DNA from: Haploplasma axanthum
GTDB lineage: Bacteria; Bacillota_I; Bacilli_A; Acholeplasmatales; Acholeplasmataceae
Reading direction: 5' to 3'
DNA length: 64,000 bases
Assembly: GCF_900660745.1 (NCBI RefSeq)
Contig: NZ_LR215048.1
Location: 1,488,001 to 1,552,000 of the forward strand
Position 1 is the stretch's first letter. The number at the start of each line of letters is the position of its first letter. Of the stretch, positions 17,396 to 27,103 are shown piece after piece. A program made the translations under genes and the position numbers. The notes below the pieces were generated by a model. That model made no database searches and had not been told where the DNA came from. It saw only the letters and a program-made list of their open reading frames with translations.

Positions 17396-19513
17396 TTAGT
17401 CCTTTATTAAATGAATCACATCTTTATTTAAATATTTAGCTAAGTATGGAATACTAATTATATTTAAAAATGAAATGCAAAATAATACAATGAAACTTAA
17501 ATTAGTAAAGTTTAATTGTAAGTAGTTATAATTATAATAATTATTAAAAGAGTGATCATATATATAGAGAATTAAATTAGCAAAAACAGACGAAATGATT
17601 CCTGAAAAAATTCCTATAATTAAAAATATCGTAAAATAATAGATAAAGATTTCACTATTTCTTACACCCATTGATTTTTTTATCCCAATAATTACTTTAT
17701 CATTGTTAAAAATCAAATATAGAATTACAAATCCAAACAGTAATAATAAGATACTTGCTATTATAAGAATCATAAGCACTGTCTCGTTAATAACAATTAT
17801 TGCAGAATTAATTTCAATAGGTTTTAAAACTGTCTTATTAGTTATTAAGTATTTTTGATTTAGTATGTAACTTAAATTATTTGTATGAGTAAACCCTATA
17901 TATCCAAAGCGATTATTATTTAATTCTTTATATAGTTCTTCACTTAGAATGAATTCATTATTCTCACTAACTCCAACTATATTTACATTTATATTTGTTA
18001 ATTTATGTTTTGTTAGATAAATAGAGATGTTATTCAAATTATTTTCATCAAAAAGCTTATATAAGTCCTTAGAAACTAATACATCATATTTATTTAATTT
18101 AGCGTCACTAGTAACTTTAACATTATTTACTTTTTGTTGATTATTTTTTATTTCAATAATTATATCTTCTTTATATGTCATAACAGTTTTATGATGTTTC
18201 AAATATTCTTCTTCATACATAAATATTGAACTCAAATATTCGGTTTGCTCAACAGAAACTAATTTTTCTAACCCGCTTTGAGGATTTAAATGTTTTAAAT
18301 AATTTGTTTTTAAAATTCCGCTCACAGTATAATTTTTTCCTAAAATACTTATTTGATCATCAATTTTAATCCCTTTATAAACATCATTTGAAAGAAAATC
18401 AGTAATCATAATTTCATCATTTGTACTTGGAACTTCACCATCCAAAAATTTATAATCAATCTTGTTGTTTATAAAAATTATATTATTAAAGGAATCATTA
18501 TTAACATCATTAAAAGGTATTCCCCAATGCGTATTTTCAACTTCTATCTTCTCATCAATTAATCTCTCAAAATCAACTAATTCATCTCCAATTTTTTGAC
18601 TAATAATATCTTTGAATTCTATATAATCTAAATCCATTTTATTACTAAATCTATCGTATTGTTTATCCAAGTTAAATGAGTTTAAAGTAAGAAAAAAACC
18701 AAGCAATGTTGCTAAAAATGTTAAAAGCATTACTGTTATTATCATCTTAATTTTATGATTAATAAAATATTTAAAACTATCTTTAATATGAAAAATCAGA
18801 CTATTTTTAGTTGTTTTATTATTCAGATCTTCTTCAGGTGCTTTTTTTTGATTTTTATATTTATCAAGTAAAACAAGTTTTTTATTTTCTAAGAGATATG
18901 TCTCACTTTTAAAATCATTAACAATCATTTTATCATGAGTAATCATTATTACTAAAATATCTTTACTTATATTTTCAATAACTTTCATTATTTCAACTTT
19001 ATTAATACTATCTAGGCTTGATGTTATTTCATCAGCTAAGATTACTTTCGGGTTTTTAACTAGAGCCCTTGCAATGGCAACTTTCTGCATTTCACCGCCA
19101 CTAAGTGTCTTTATTTCTCTTTCCTCAAAACCATTAAGTAAAACTTTATTTAGCACATCAAAGACCCTATCATTGATAGTTTCTTCATCAACACCTAATA
19201 ATCTTAATGGATATGCAATGTTATCATAAACATTTAATGTATTTATCAAATTCTTGTCTTGAAAAACAAATCCTATTTTTTCTTTTCTAAATGTTGTTTT
19301 CTCAGTTTTTGATAGCTTGTTTACATCAACACCATCAATTTCTAAAATTCCACTACTTGGGCTATCTAATGTTCCTAAAATATTTAATAGTGTTGTTTTT
19401 CCACTACCTGATCTACCTAATATATAAATCAATCCAGCATCAAATACCGCAGTTAGATTATCAAGTATTAAATTGTTTTCATACTTCTTGCTAAGATTTA
19501 TTATTTTAATCAC
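17396..19513 (-). CDS. ATPase-FtsX permease fusion, ABC exporter (second copy)
   Basis: 705 residues. An N-terminal ABC ATPase (1-~215) has Walker A GRSGSGKTT, signature LSGGEMQKVAIARA and Walker B VILADEITSSLD. A membrane helix lies at ~255-275, followed by a large extracellular region (~280-560) and three C-terminal helices of the FtsX kind. Translation probably begins at the GTG at 19513, 11 bases after the preceding stop, with a poor ribosome site, so it is likely coupled to the previous gene. Such ATPase-first fusions occur in Mollicutes and in bacteriocin-type clusters. Substrate unknown; the secreted protein two genes upstream in the operon is a candidate. Confidence 0.85.
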   Translation of the reverse strand: MIKIINLSKKYENNLILDNLTAVFDAGLIYILGRSGSGKTTLLNILGTLDSPSSGILEIDGVDVNKLSKTEKTTFRKEKIGFVFQDKNLINTLNVYDNIAYPLRLLGVDEETINDRVFDVLNKVLLNGFEEREIKTLSGGEMQKVAIARALVKNPKVILADEITSSLDSINKVEIMKVIENISKDILVIMITHDKMIVNDFKSETYLLENKKLVLLDKYKNQKKAPEEDLNNKTTKNSLIFHIKDSFKYFINHKIKMIITVMLLTFLATLLGFFLTLNSFNLDKQYDRFSNKMDLDYIEFKDIISQKIGDELVDFERLIDEKIEVENTHWGIPFNDVNNDSFNNIIFINNKIDYKFLDGEVPSTNDEIMITDFLSNDVYKGIKIDDQISILGKNYTVSGILKTNYLKHLNPQSGLEKLVSVEQTEYLSSIFMYEEEYLKHHKTVMTYKEDIIIEIKNNQQKVNNVKVTSDAKLNKYDVLVSKDLYKLFDENNLNNISIYLTKHKLTNINVNIVGVSENNEFILSEELYKELNNNRFGYIGFTHTNNLSYILNQKYLITNKTVLKPIEINSAIIVINETVLMILIIASILLLLFGFVILYLIFNNDKVIIGIKKSMGVRNSEIFIYYFTIFLIIGIFSGIISSVFANLILYIYDHSFNNYYNYNYLQLNFTNLSFIVLFCISFLNIISIPYLAKYLNKDVIHLIKD

Positions 19514-19524
19514 GATAATTCACT

Positions 19525-21738
19525 TTATGCCTTTCTTAACTGCCTTTTAACTAATAAATATATCATTAGAATCGTTATTACTATTAACAAGATTAATAAT
19601 ATCATTATTATTCCAACTGGATTAAACAGAATTGTATACTTAATCTGTAGATTATTATTTATAAGTTTATTATTAATTGTTTTTATTATCACTGAATGAG
19701 TAAAAAACGAGATTACACTTGAGCAAATCAATATAACAAAAACTTGCATTATATAAATCGAATAGACTCTTTGATTACTATATCCTATCAGTTTTAAAGT
19801 TTTAATATTCCCCACTTGACTATTAATATTCATGAAAGTAACTATAAATATAATTCCAATTAAAACAATAATAAATGGTAAGGCAATTGTACTTATTAAG
19901 TTTAATATTGTGTTGACATTTTGATATTCAGGTTCAAATTCATTTTTTGATATTAAACTATTTAATTCATATGTACCACTAATTTTGTTTAAATTTCTAA
20001 CATTTAGATTAAAGTTTTTTGTAAAATAGAAACTATATTTATTAATCACTTGATCTTTAGTTATTCTTGATAAGAGTTCAAGAGAAACACCATTTTGCCC
20101 TATATTAGTTTTATTAATTCCTACTATTCTTAAATTTAATTCTTCAAATTTATTTTCAGAATAATCAAAAATATACATTGTTATTATTTTATTTTTTATT
20201 TTACTATAGATATTTTCTAAATTTTCAATTATAGTCTCAGAGTCATATTCCTCAAAAAATACAGGTATATTATGATAACTTAATACTATCTCATCAATCA
20301 ATTCTGCTCGTTTACCATAAAGTATATCACGTTCATCACTTACTCTATTACTAAAATTATTCAAATATCCATCAGAATCTATTTTGTTTTGAGATGAAAA
20401 CTCTAATTTTATTCCTTGATATTCATCAAAAACTTCATTGATAACAAAAATATTATTATAAAATAAATCAGTATTCAAATCTATTATTTTAGATGTTTGA
20501 TAACTGTTCTTTTTCTCTATTAATTCATGATAATTAGTTATTATAATACCAACAATTTTAAAATCTTCAATACTTTCATTTATTCTAAAACTAAGTTCTG
20601 TATTTAATAAATCATCAACACTCTTATTAGCCTTTATTGAATAATAATTTGTAAGAATAATCTCGTTACGATTATTTGGTAATCTTCCTTTAATCTCAAA
20701 ATCATTAATATAATCATCAATTAGCATAATTCTCTTTATATTATGATTATTTAAAACATTAATTATTGGATTTAACTCTTTATATTTAATTATATTATCT
20801 GAATCTTTTATTTCATTGTTAGTGTCTAAGTCAATTGAAACAAGTCCATTATCGGTTAAAGTTTTAATGCTTTGCTTGTTTTTATTTGAATAAATGTTGC
20901 TGATTAAAATCATTATTATAATTAAAGAAATACTTAAAACAAAAATATGTAAAATATTAATTAATCTTTTATGAAGTAACAATTTAGAAACAATGGTAGT
21001 TTCATTTCTATAATCATGTTTCTTTTTTGCGCTTGTGCCTACTTTAATACTCTCAAGTTTTTCATCAACTTTCATTATATCTTTGATTGTTTTATCTTTA
21101 ATCTCATAAATCTTTCCAGGATATTCCTTAACTAAAGAATAATCATGGGTAACCATAATTACTAAATAGTCTTTTGATAATTCATAAATTAAACTCATTA
21201 TTTCGTTTGTTGTTTCAAAGTCTAGGTTAGAAGATATTTCATCAGCAAGTAAAACTTTAGGCTTCTTTATAATTGCTCGTGCAATTGCAACTTTTTGTTT
21301 CTCTCCACCAGATAAAGTATTAATCTTTCTTTTCTCAAACCCTTCTAACCCAACATTTTTTAATGACTCTGAAATTATTTTTTCTTTATCATCTCTTGAA
21401 ATATTTTTTTGATTAATTGCGATTAAAATATTTTCATATACATTTAATTCTTTAATTAAATTTGATTCTTGAGTTATTATCGAAATATAATTTGATCTTA
21501 AATCTTGGATTTCTTCGTTTTTCAGTTCTTTAATGTCTAAATTATTAAAATAGTAATTTCCTTCATAATCTAGGTCTTTAGTTAATAAAATATTAAATAG
21601 AGTAGATTTCCCTACTCCATTTTCACCAAGTAAATATACTAATCCTTTTTGAGGAAAATTAATATTGACATTTTGTAATATGTCTTTTTTTGACTTGTTG
21701 TTAGTATATGATTTTGAAATATTTCTCAATTTGATCAT
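19525..21738 (-). CDS. ATPase-FtsX permease fusion, ABC exporter (first copy)
   Basis: 737 residues with the same layout as the following gene. The ATPase (1-~215) has Walker A GENGVGKST, signature LSGGEKQKVAIARA and Walker B VLLADEISSNLD. A helix lies at ~265-285, then an extracellular part, then three C-terminal helices (~630-730). AGGAGC sits eight bases before ATG 21738. The two fusions probably work as a heterodimer, as each has a single ATPase and a single FtsX domain. They are clearly diverged duplicates rather than a recent copy. Confidence 0.85.
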   Translation of the reverse strand: MIKLRNISKSYTNNKSKKDILQNVNINFPQKGLVYLLGENGVGKSTLFNILLTKDLDYEGNYYFNNLDIKELKNEEIQDLRSNYISIITQESNLIKELNVYENILIAINQKNISRDDKEKIISESLKNVGLEGFEKRKINTLSGGEKQKVAIARAIIKKPKVLLADEISSNLDFETTNEIMSLIYELSKDYLVIMVTHDYSLVKEYPGKIYEIKDKTIKDIMKVDEKLESIKVGTSAKKKHDYRNETTIVSKLLLHKRLINILHIFVLSISLIIIMILISNIYSNKNKQSIKTLTDNGLVSIDLDTNNEIKDSDNIIKYKELNPIINVLNNHNIKRIMLIDDYINDFEIKGRLPNNRNEIILTNYYSIKANKSVDDLLNTELSFRINESIEDFKIVGIIITNYHELIEKKNSYQTSKIIDLNTDLFYNNIFVINEVFDEYQGIKLEFSSQNKIDSDGYLNNFSNRVSDERDILYGKRAELIDEIVLSYHNIPVFFEEYDSETIIENLENIYSKIKNKIITMYIFDYSENKFEELNLRIVGINKTNIGQNGVSLELLSRITKDQVINKYSFYFTKNFNLNVRNLNKISGTYELNSLISKNEFEPEYQNVNTILNLISTIALPFIIVLIGIIFIVTFMNINSQVGNIKTLKLIGYSNQRVYSIYIMQVFVILICSSVISFFTHSVIIKTINNKLINNNLQIKYTILFNPVGIIMILLILLIVITILMIYLLVKRQLRKA

Positions 21739-21784
21739 TACGTGATGCTCCTGACTTTATTATGTCTGTATATTAATTCGATAT

Positions 21785-22771
21785 TTATATAACCTTCCAT
21801 TGTAAGTCTTGTTTAGATCTATAATATGTGACTTCTTTTTTAATTAATTCTGAAGGGTTAATAGATATACCTGCTGGAAATGATACACTAATTGCTCCCC
21901 AGTTTATTTTATGTGTTACCATTGCAAATTGACCAGATACATTAACATACTTAATATCATCAAAGTTAAAATCTATTTCACTAGTAAATGCTATACCAAT
22001 ACTATTGTAAATAGTAATATTATCTACAACTGTTCTATTATACTGAGTGCTCCGCAAATTTGATGCACCTCTTTTTAAGTTAGAAAAATTAAAATTATAT
22101 AAAACTGAATTCCCACCTCTAAAAACAAAAGAATCTCTATTTGTTTCACTAAAATCACTCATAACTCTATTTCTTCTATAAAAATGCTCATAATTATATT
22201 TTAAAAACCATCCAGTTCTTTTGGTATAATCGTATGTATATTCGTCATAATCATATGTTATGTCAACCCATTGTCTATTCTTAAGAATTAGCATATTTTG
22301 ATCAGCAAATAAGCTAGCGTAAAAATCTTCTGAATAAAAAAGTTTTCCATTTAAACCTACTGCAGTTTCTGCTTTTTCAAGCATACCAATACTATTTGGC
22401 ATTTGAGGGTTATTCAAGTCTAAATTATTCATAGATATAGTCATCTGAATATAATATTTTTCACCTTTTCCAGCAATATAATTTCTGTATAAGTGTGTAG
22501 TTATACTAACAAAAAATGATTGATAGTCTGTTACATCATTACTTGAAAAATCAAGTGTATGTGCATTTTCTGTAGAATAATCGCTTTTTTGCATCGAATT
22601 AATTTCATTTCTTGAAACATTGAAGTATTCAACTTTTTCACTTAATAATGTAGCATCGTTTAAATTTGGAGCTATATTATTGTCTATTTCTACTGCACTT
22701 ACAGCAGTGAAACCCCAAAATAAGCAATTGATAATTGCAAAAACTAAAATATTTTTAATAATTTTTTTCAT
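21785..22771 (-). CDS. Secreted protein of unknown family, first gene of the twin ABC operon
   Basis: 328 residues. The signal peptide MKKIIKNILVFAIINCLFWG... ends near AVSA at about residue 26. The mature part is rich in Tyr, Asn and aromatic residues, with short beta-prone stretches and no cysteine pair, repeat or membrane anchor. I do not recognise a family. AAAGGA lies eight bases before the ATG. A strong promoter with a ~210-base leader precedes it, and the two ATPase-permease fusions follow at a 46-base gap. By analogy with bacteriocin clusters where the first gene is the exported protein, it could be the substrate or an accessory binding protein. This is inference from position only. 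Confidence 0.65.
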   Translation of the reverse strand: MKKIIKNILVFAIINCLFWGFTAVSAVEIDNNIAPNLNDATLLSEKVEYFNVSRNEINSMQKSDYSTENAHTLDFSSNDVTDYQSFFVSITTHLYRNYIAGKGEKYYIQMTISMNNLDLNNPQMPNSIGMLEKAETAVGLNGKLFYSEDFYASLFADQNMLILKNRQWVDITYDYDEYTYDYTKRTGWFLKYNYEHFYRRNRVMSDFSETNRDSFVFRGGNSVLYNFNFSNLKRGASNLRSTQYNRTVVDNITIYNSIGIAFTSEIDFNFDDIKYVNVSGQFAMVTHKINWGAISVSFPAGISINPSELIKKEVTYYRSKQDLQWKVI

Positions 22772-22985
22772 ATATTATTTCCTTTCTCCTATTTCCCTTT
22801 ATAAGTATTATTTACTTATCAATAAAATGAATAATTTTTTTAATAATATATATTTTTACCCTAAAATAAAATACTAATCTTAATCTTTTATTTATTATGT
22901 ATAGCTATTTATCTGTTTATTCTGTTGATTTAGTTTGAAACGTCTATTAGACTATAATGTTAATTATTTAGTCTTTTTAAATATA
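22772..22985 (-). promoter_or_regulatory. Long 5' leader of the secreted-protein operon
   Basis: About 210 untranslated bases lie between the predicted transcription start and the ATG. Near its 5' end AGACTA can pair with TAGTCT, and an overlapping GTCTA-A-TAGAC palindrome offers an alternative. The rest is A/T-rich without an ORF that has a ribosome site. No known riboswitch is recognised. Confidence 0.35.
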
Positions 22986-22990
22986 TATCA

Positions 22991-23019
22991 ATTATATCAA
23001 AAATAATAGTACAAGTCAA
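22991..23019 (-). promoter_or_regulatory. Strong promoter of the secreted-protein/ABC operon
   Basis: On the minus strand TTGACT (23019-23014), 17-base spacer, TATAAT (22996-22991) with TG one base before the hexamer. This is among the closest matches to consensus in the window. Confidence 0.75.
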
Positions 23020-23053
23020 AGTAATATATCCACTTATATATACAATTAAAAAT

Positions 23054-23096
23054 AATAAAAAAATAACTTTGAATTATATGTAACAATCCAAAGTTA
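23054..23096 (-). terminator. Terminator of ackA
   Basis: On the minus strand TAACTTTG and CAAAGTTA form an eight-base stem with a 17-base loop, followed by TTTTTTTATT. It lies 18 bases after the ackA stop. Confidence 0.8.
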
Positions 23097-23114
23097 TCTC
23101 TTTATAATTTATTA

Positions 23115-24299
23115 TTATTTATCAATTCTTGAATATACTTCTCTTGCAAGCATTACTTCTTCATTTGTTGGAATAACTAATACTTTAACTTTTGAGTTAG
23201 GAGTAGAAATAACTGCTTCATCTCCCATAGTTGCCTTGTTAACTTCTTGATCAATTTCAACACCAAGAACTCCAAGGTGATCTGTAATTAATTTTCTTAC
23301 TAAGAATGAGTTTTCACCAATTCCTGCAGTAAAGATTATTGCATCTAAGCCTTGTAATTGAATATAATAACTTCCGATATAATCAGCAATTCTTTTTGCT
23401 TGAATTTGTAGGGCAAGTGTTGCTCTTTTATTTCCTGCAAAATGTGCTTTAAATAAATCTCTTGCATCATTAGAAATTCCTGAAACTCCAAGATAACCTG
23501 ATTTTTTATTAATTATTTCTAATAATTCTTCTAACGATTTACCTTCTTTAGTTTGTAAAAGTCCAAGTACTGCAGGATCAATATTTCCTGTTCTTGTTCC
23601 CATTGGAACACCTTCAAGAGGAGTTAATCCCATTGATGTATCAATACTTTTCCCATCTTTTATTGCAGTTATTGAAACACCATTTCCAATATGACATGAA
23701 ATTAGTTTTGCATGTTTATTATTCAATCTCTTAGCTGCTTCAATTGAAACATATTGATGTGATGTACCATGGAATCCATATTTTCTTACTCCATATTTTT
23801 CATACCATTCATATGGTGTTGCATATAAATATGATGTTTCATCCATAGTTTGATGGAATGTTGTATCAAATACAGCTAATTGAAGTACGTTTGGCAATGC
23901 TTCAACAAATGCTCTAATACCAATCACGTGTGCATGATTATGAAGTGGTGCAAGTGGTGCTAATCCTTCAATTTGTTCAATTACCTTATCATTAATAACA
24001 GCAGCTTCTTGGAATATTTCTCCACCTTGAACGATACGGTGTCCAACACCTTCAATTTCATCTACTGATTTAATAATTCCGTTACTGATAAGTGCTTCTA
24101 GTAACATCTCAACTGCAACAGAATGGTTTTTAATTTCTGTAATCTTTTCGTCTTTCTTTCCGTTAAACTTAATTGTGAAAATTGCATCTTTTGATCCAAT
24201 TTTTTCTACGACACCAGATGTAATAACAGTTTCTTCTGGCATTTCTAACAACTGAAATTTTAATGATGAACTTCCAGCGTTAATTGCAATAATTTTCAT
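23115..24299 (-). CDS. ackA: Acetate kinase
   Basis: 394 residues, the usual length. It starts MKIIAINAGSSSLKFQLL, the first phosphate-binding motif of acetate kinases. Further landmarks are FDTTFHQTMDE, YGFHGTSHQYVS, SCHIGNGVSI, DTSMGLTPLEGVPMGTRTG and FTAGIGENS. The enzyme forms ATP from acetyl phosphate and ADP, yielding acetate, and is a main energy step in fermentative Mollicutes and Firmicutes. No phosphotransacetylase gene is visible nearby. It has its own promoter and terminator, so it is probably monocistronic. Confidence 0.97.
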   Translation of the reverse strand: MKIIAINAGSSSLKFQLLEMPEETVITSGVVEKIGSKDAIFTIKFNGKKDEKITEIKNHSVAVEMLLEALISNGIIKSVDEIEGVGHRIVQGGEIFQEAAVINDKVIEQIEGLAPLAPLHNHAHVIGIRAFVEALPNVLQLAVFDTTFHQTMDETSYLYATPYEWYEKYGVRKYGFHGTSHQYVSIEAAKRLNNKHAKLISCHIGNGVSITAIKDGKSIDTSMGLTPLEGVPMGTRTGNIDPAVLGLLQTKEGKSLEELLEIINKKSGYLGVSGISNDARDLFKAHFAGNKRATLALQIQAKRIADYIGSYYIQLQGLDAIIFTAGIGENSFLVRKLITDHLGVLGVEIDQEVNKATMGDEAVISTPNSKVKVLVIPTNEEVMLAREVYSRIDK

Positions 24300-24330
24300 A
24301 ATTAATAATCCCTCTCTTTTTCTACACTCT

Positions 24331-24359
24331 ATGATAGCCTATTTAGTTAGATATTTCAA
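24331..24359 (-). promoter_or_regulatory. Promoter of ackA
   Basis: On the minus strand TTGAAA (24359-24354), 17-base spacer, TATCAT (24336-24331), about 31 bases before the ATG. Confidence 0.6.
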
Positions 24360-24368
24360 CTTTTTAGT

Positions 24369-25028
24369 TTAATAAAGATACCCGTAAATGGCAATAAATT
24401 GTAATATTGTTCCTATGGCTGTAAATATGTGCCAAATAAAATGGAAATACTTATATTTAGGTAATGCAAAGAAAATAACACCTATTGTATATGCTACACC
24501 ACCAAATAGAATTAACCAGAATGCTTGAACACTAGTTGCAAGTAAAATTCCCATAAATGATAGTGCACTCCATCCCATTAAAAGGAATAAGAATACGTGT
24601 AATTTCATAAATTTCTTTACCCAAATTGATTTAAAGACAACACCAACAATTATTAATATCCATTGAATTATAAACAGTGTTAAACCTGTTGATAAGAACC
24701 CTTCAATTCCAAATAAAGGTTTTCTTAATCCTTCAAGCAATAACAATGGTGGAGCAAATGTTCCACCAATTAAAACATATATAGATAAATGATCAAATCT
24801 TCTAAAAACACTTTTAGCTGTTTTATTAGCAAGTGCATGATAGATTGTACTCATTGTATATAACATTACTATTCCAAATCCAAATATTAATGAGGCAATT
24901 ACCTCAGTTGGATTTTTACTTTTGATTAATAAAAGAATTGTTGCTACAATTCCAAATATTGCCATTACTCCATGTGATACTGAATTTGCTATTTCTTCTC
25001 CAAGTGTTTGTTTTCCTGTCGCTTTCAT
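24369..25028 (-). CDS. Hemolysin III family (PAQR-like, YqfA/TrhA) membrane protein
   Basis: 219 residues with seven hydrophobic segments. The family signature EEIANSVSHGVMAIFG near the N-terminus carries the conserved Ser and His; the mid-protein motif STIYHALANK and the C-terminal YKYFHFIWHIFTAIGTILQF carry the remaining metal-site histidines. Homologues are PAQR-fold membrane proteins linked to membrane fluidity control; the old name hemolysin does not imply a toxin. It is third in an operon with pncB and trmL, nine bases after trmL. Confidence 0.88.
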   Translation of the reverse strand: MKATGKQTLGEEIANSVSHGVMAIFGIVATILLLIKSKNPTEVIASLIFGFGIVMLYTMSTIYHALANKTAKSVFRRFDHLSIYVLIGGTFAPPLLLLEGLRKPLFGIEGFLSTGLTLFIIQWILIIVGVVFKSIWVKKFMKLHVFLFLLMGWSALSFMGILLATSVQAFWLILFGGVAYTIGVIFFALPKYKYFHFIWHIFTAIGTILQFIAIYGYLY

Positions 25029-25036
25029 TTCTTCTC

Positions 25037-25567
25037 CTATTGATATTTATTTAAAAAATCTTTTCCTTTTAGTGTATCAGGTTCGCTTTCAATTAAGCCT
25101 TCAAAATCATTTTGTCGCATTGCTTCATATAAAATTATTGCAACCGAATTAGATAGATTTAGACTTCTAACTTTATCTGTTGTAGGTATTCTGAAACAAC
25201 TATCAATATTATCTGCTAAGAGTTTTCGATCGATACCATATGATTCACTACCAAAAAAGATATATATCTTTTCGTTATTTTCTTTAAAATTTATTTCTGT
25301 GTAATTATGATTTCCATATCTAGTTAAATAATAATATTTACCTGGATTCTTTTCTTTGAAATCATCAAATGACTTATGCACTTCATAATTTATAAATTCA
25401 TAATAATCAAGTGCACTTCTTCTTAGTTTTGTATCATCAATTTTAAAACCTAATGGTTCAATTAAATGTAATTTCAATCCTAATGCCACACAAGTTCTCA
25501 TTATGTTTCCAGTATTTTGAGGAATTTCCGGATTATACAAAACTACTTCAATATTATTTCTACTCAT
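25037..25567 (-). CDS. trmL: tRNA (cytidine(34)-2'-O)-methyltransferase, SPOUT family
   Basis: 176 residues, close to the family's ~155-170. The SPOUT trefoil-knot motifs are in order: LYNPEIPQNTGNIMRTC, FGSESYGI and RIPTTDKVRSLNLSNSVAIILYEA. TrmL methylates the wobble ribose of leucine tRNAs using S-adenosylmethionine. ATG 25567 lies four bases downstream of the end of pncB's stop codon, so translation is likely coupled. The two genes are in the same frame and separated only by TGA TGA AAA. Confidence 0.93.
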   Translation of the reverse strand: MSRNNIEVVLYNPEIPQNTGNIMRTCVALGLKLHLIEPLGFKIDDTKLRRSALDYYEFINYEVHKSFDDFKEKNPGKYYYLTRYGNHNYTEINFKENNEKIYIFFGSESYGIDRKLLADNIDSCFRIPTTDKVRSLNLSNSVAIILYEAMRQNDFEGLIESEPDTLKGKDFLNKYQ

Positions 25568-25573
25568 TTTTCA

Positions 25574-27016
25574 TCAATTCTTTTCTTTATATTTATTTAT
25601 TAATTCTTGTTTTAAGTCCCATAATTTTTGTGATAAATCAACATAATATTGGTGTGGTCTTTCAAGTCTTAAAACTTCATCCCACAATGTTTTCATTTCT
25701 TCTTTATTGAAATTTCTAATTTCTTCTAATTTAGGTTGTTTATAAACTAATTTCCCTTTAAGGAATATTGGTTCTAATAATTTTCTAACTTTAAAATTAG
25801 AAACAACTTTTCTTTTGTATGGATATTCAGGGTGAAATAATTCATATGGTTCCCCTTCATCAATAACTTCATCAAATAGAGTAACAACATCCGCAATCGC
25901 TTTATTATTTTCATCATAAAAACGATATAATTGCTTAAATCCTGGAGTTGTTGTTTTTACAACATTTTCAGAAAGTTTGATTTTAGGTGTAAGAACACCA
26001 TTTTCCATTACTGCAGATAGTTTAAATACTCCTCCAAAAACAGCTTCACTTCGTGCAGTTACCAATCTTTCACCAACACCAAATGAATCAATCTGAGCTC
26101 CTTGATGAATTAACTCCTTAATAAGATATTCATCCAGTGAATTTGAAACAACAATTTGTGTATCATAAAGTCCAGCTTCATCTAACATCTTACGAGCTTT
26201 TTTACTTAAATATGTTAAATCTCCACTATCAATTCTAATTCCTTTTAGATAATAACCTTTAGGCTTCAAATATTCATTATGAAGTTTAATTGCATTTGGA
26301 ATTCCTTGATGAAGTGTATCATAAGTATCAACTAAGACTGTTGTATTATTTGGGAATGTTTTTGCATATGATAAAAATGCTTCATATTCTGTTGGATAAC
26401 TTTGAATATAGCTATGTGCCATTGTTCCAAGTGCTGGAACTCCATATAGGTATTCTACGTATGTATTTGATGTTCCTGCAACACCAGCAATATATGCTGC
26501 TCTTGCTCCATAAATTGAAGCATCATATCCATGAGCTCTTCTAGCACCAAACTCCATAACACTTCTGCCTTTTGCTTGATTAACTATTCTTGATGCTTTT
26601 GTAGCAATTAAACTTTGGTGATTTAGCGTTAAAAGAATCATTGTTTCTACTAATTGACATTCAATTATTGGTCCTTTAACTACTAAAATTGGTTCTTGAG
26701 GAAATATTGGTGTTCCCTCAGCAATTGCATAAACATCAGAACTAAATTTAAAGTCTTTTAAAAACTTCAAAAATTCTTCATTAAACATTTTTTTATTTCT
26801 TAATAATTCTATTTCGCTATCATTAAATGACAAATTATTTATATAACTAATTACTTGTTCTAAACCAGCCATAATAGCATATCCGCCATTATCTGGAACA
26901 CTTCTAAAGAATACATCAAAAACTGCAATATCTAGATGCTTATTATCTCTGTAGTATCCATATGACATTGTTAATTCATAAAAGTCCATTAATAACGTAA
27001 GTTTTCTTTCATCCAT
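25574..27016 (-). CDS. pncB: Nicotinate phosphoribosyltransferase
   Basis: 480 residues. Landmarks are MDFYELTMSYGYY, EFGARRAHGYDASIYGARAAYIAGVAGTSN, VDTYDTLHQG, RIDSGDL and FGVGERLVTARSEAVFGGVFKL, as in the Bacillus-type enzyme. It converts nicotinate, PRPP and ATP to nicotinate mononucleotide for NAD salvage. AAGGAG lies ten bases before the ATG. It is first in an operon with trmL and a hemolysin III protein. It ends in tandem TGA codons. Confidence 0.95.
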   Translation of the reverse strand: MDERKLTLLMDFYELTMSYGYYRDNKHLDIAVFDVFFRSVPDNGGYAIMAGLEQVISYINNLSFNDSEIELLRNKKMFNEEFLKFLKDFKFSSDVYAIAEGTPIFPQEPILVVKGPIIECQLVETMILLTLNHQSLIATKASRIVNQAKGRSVMEFGARRAHGYDASIYGARAAYIAGVAGTSNTYVEYLYGVPALGTMAHSYIQSYPTEYEAFLSYAKTFPNNTTVLVDTYDTLHQGIPNAIKLHNEYLKPKGYYLKGIRIDSGDLTYLSKKARKMLDEAGLYDTQIVVSNSLDEYLIKELIHQGAQIDSFGVGERLVTARSEAVFGGVFKLSAVMENGVLTPKIKLSENVVKTTTPGFKQLYRFYDENNKAIADVVTLFDEVIDEGEPYELFHPEYPYKRKVVSNFKVRKLLEPIFLKGKLVYKQPKLEEIRNFNKEEMKTLWDEVLRLERPHQYYVDLSQKLWDLKQELINKYKEKN

Positions 27017-27068
27017 AGTTGGTCAACTCCTTAACATAATACTTATTTTACCACTTTTTAGCGCATTT

Positions 27069-27077
27069 TGGTATAAT
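27069..27077 (+). promoter_or_regulatory. Extended -10 promoter of yaaA-cls
   Basis: TGGTATAAT, with no clear -35. It lies 27 bases before the yaaA start, in the short divergent region shared with pncB. Confidence 0.5.
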
Positions 27078-27103
27078 TATTATATTAAGGAGTGATTTAT
27101 AAA

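Noticed and set aside
24369-25028. Hemolysin III protein as a toxin
   Set aside because: The family is a PAQR-fold membrane protein group widespread in harmless bacteria. Context with pncB and trmL is housekeeping.
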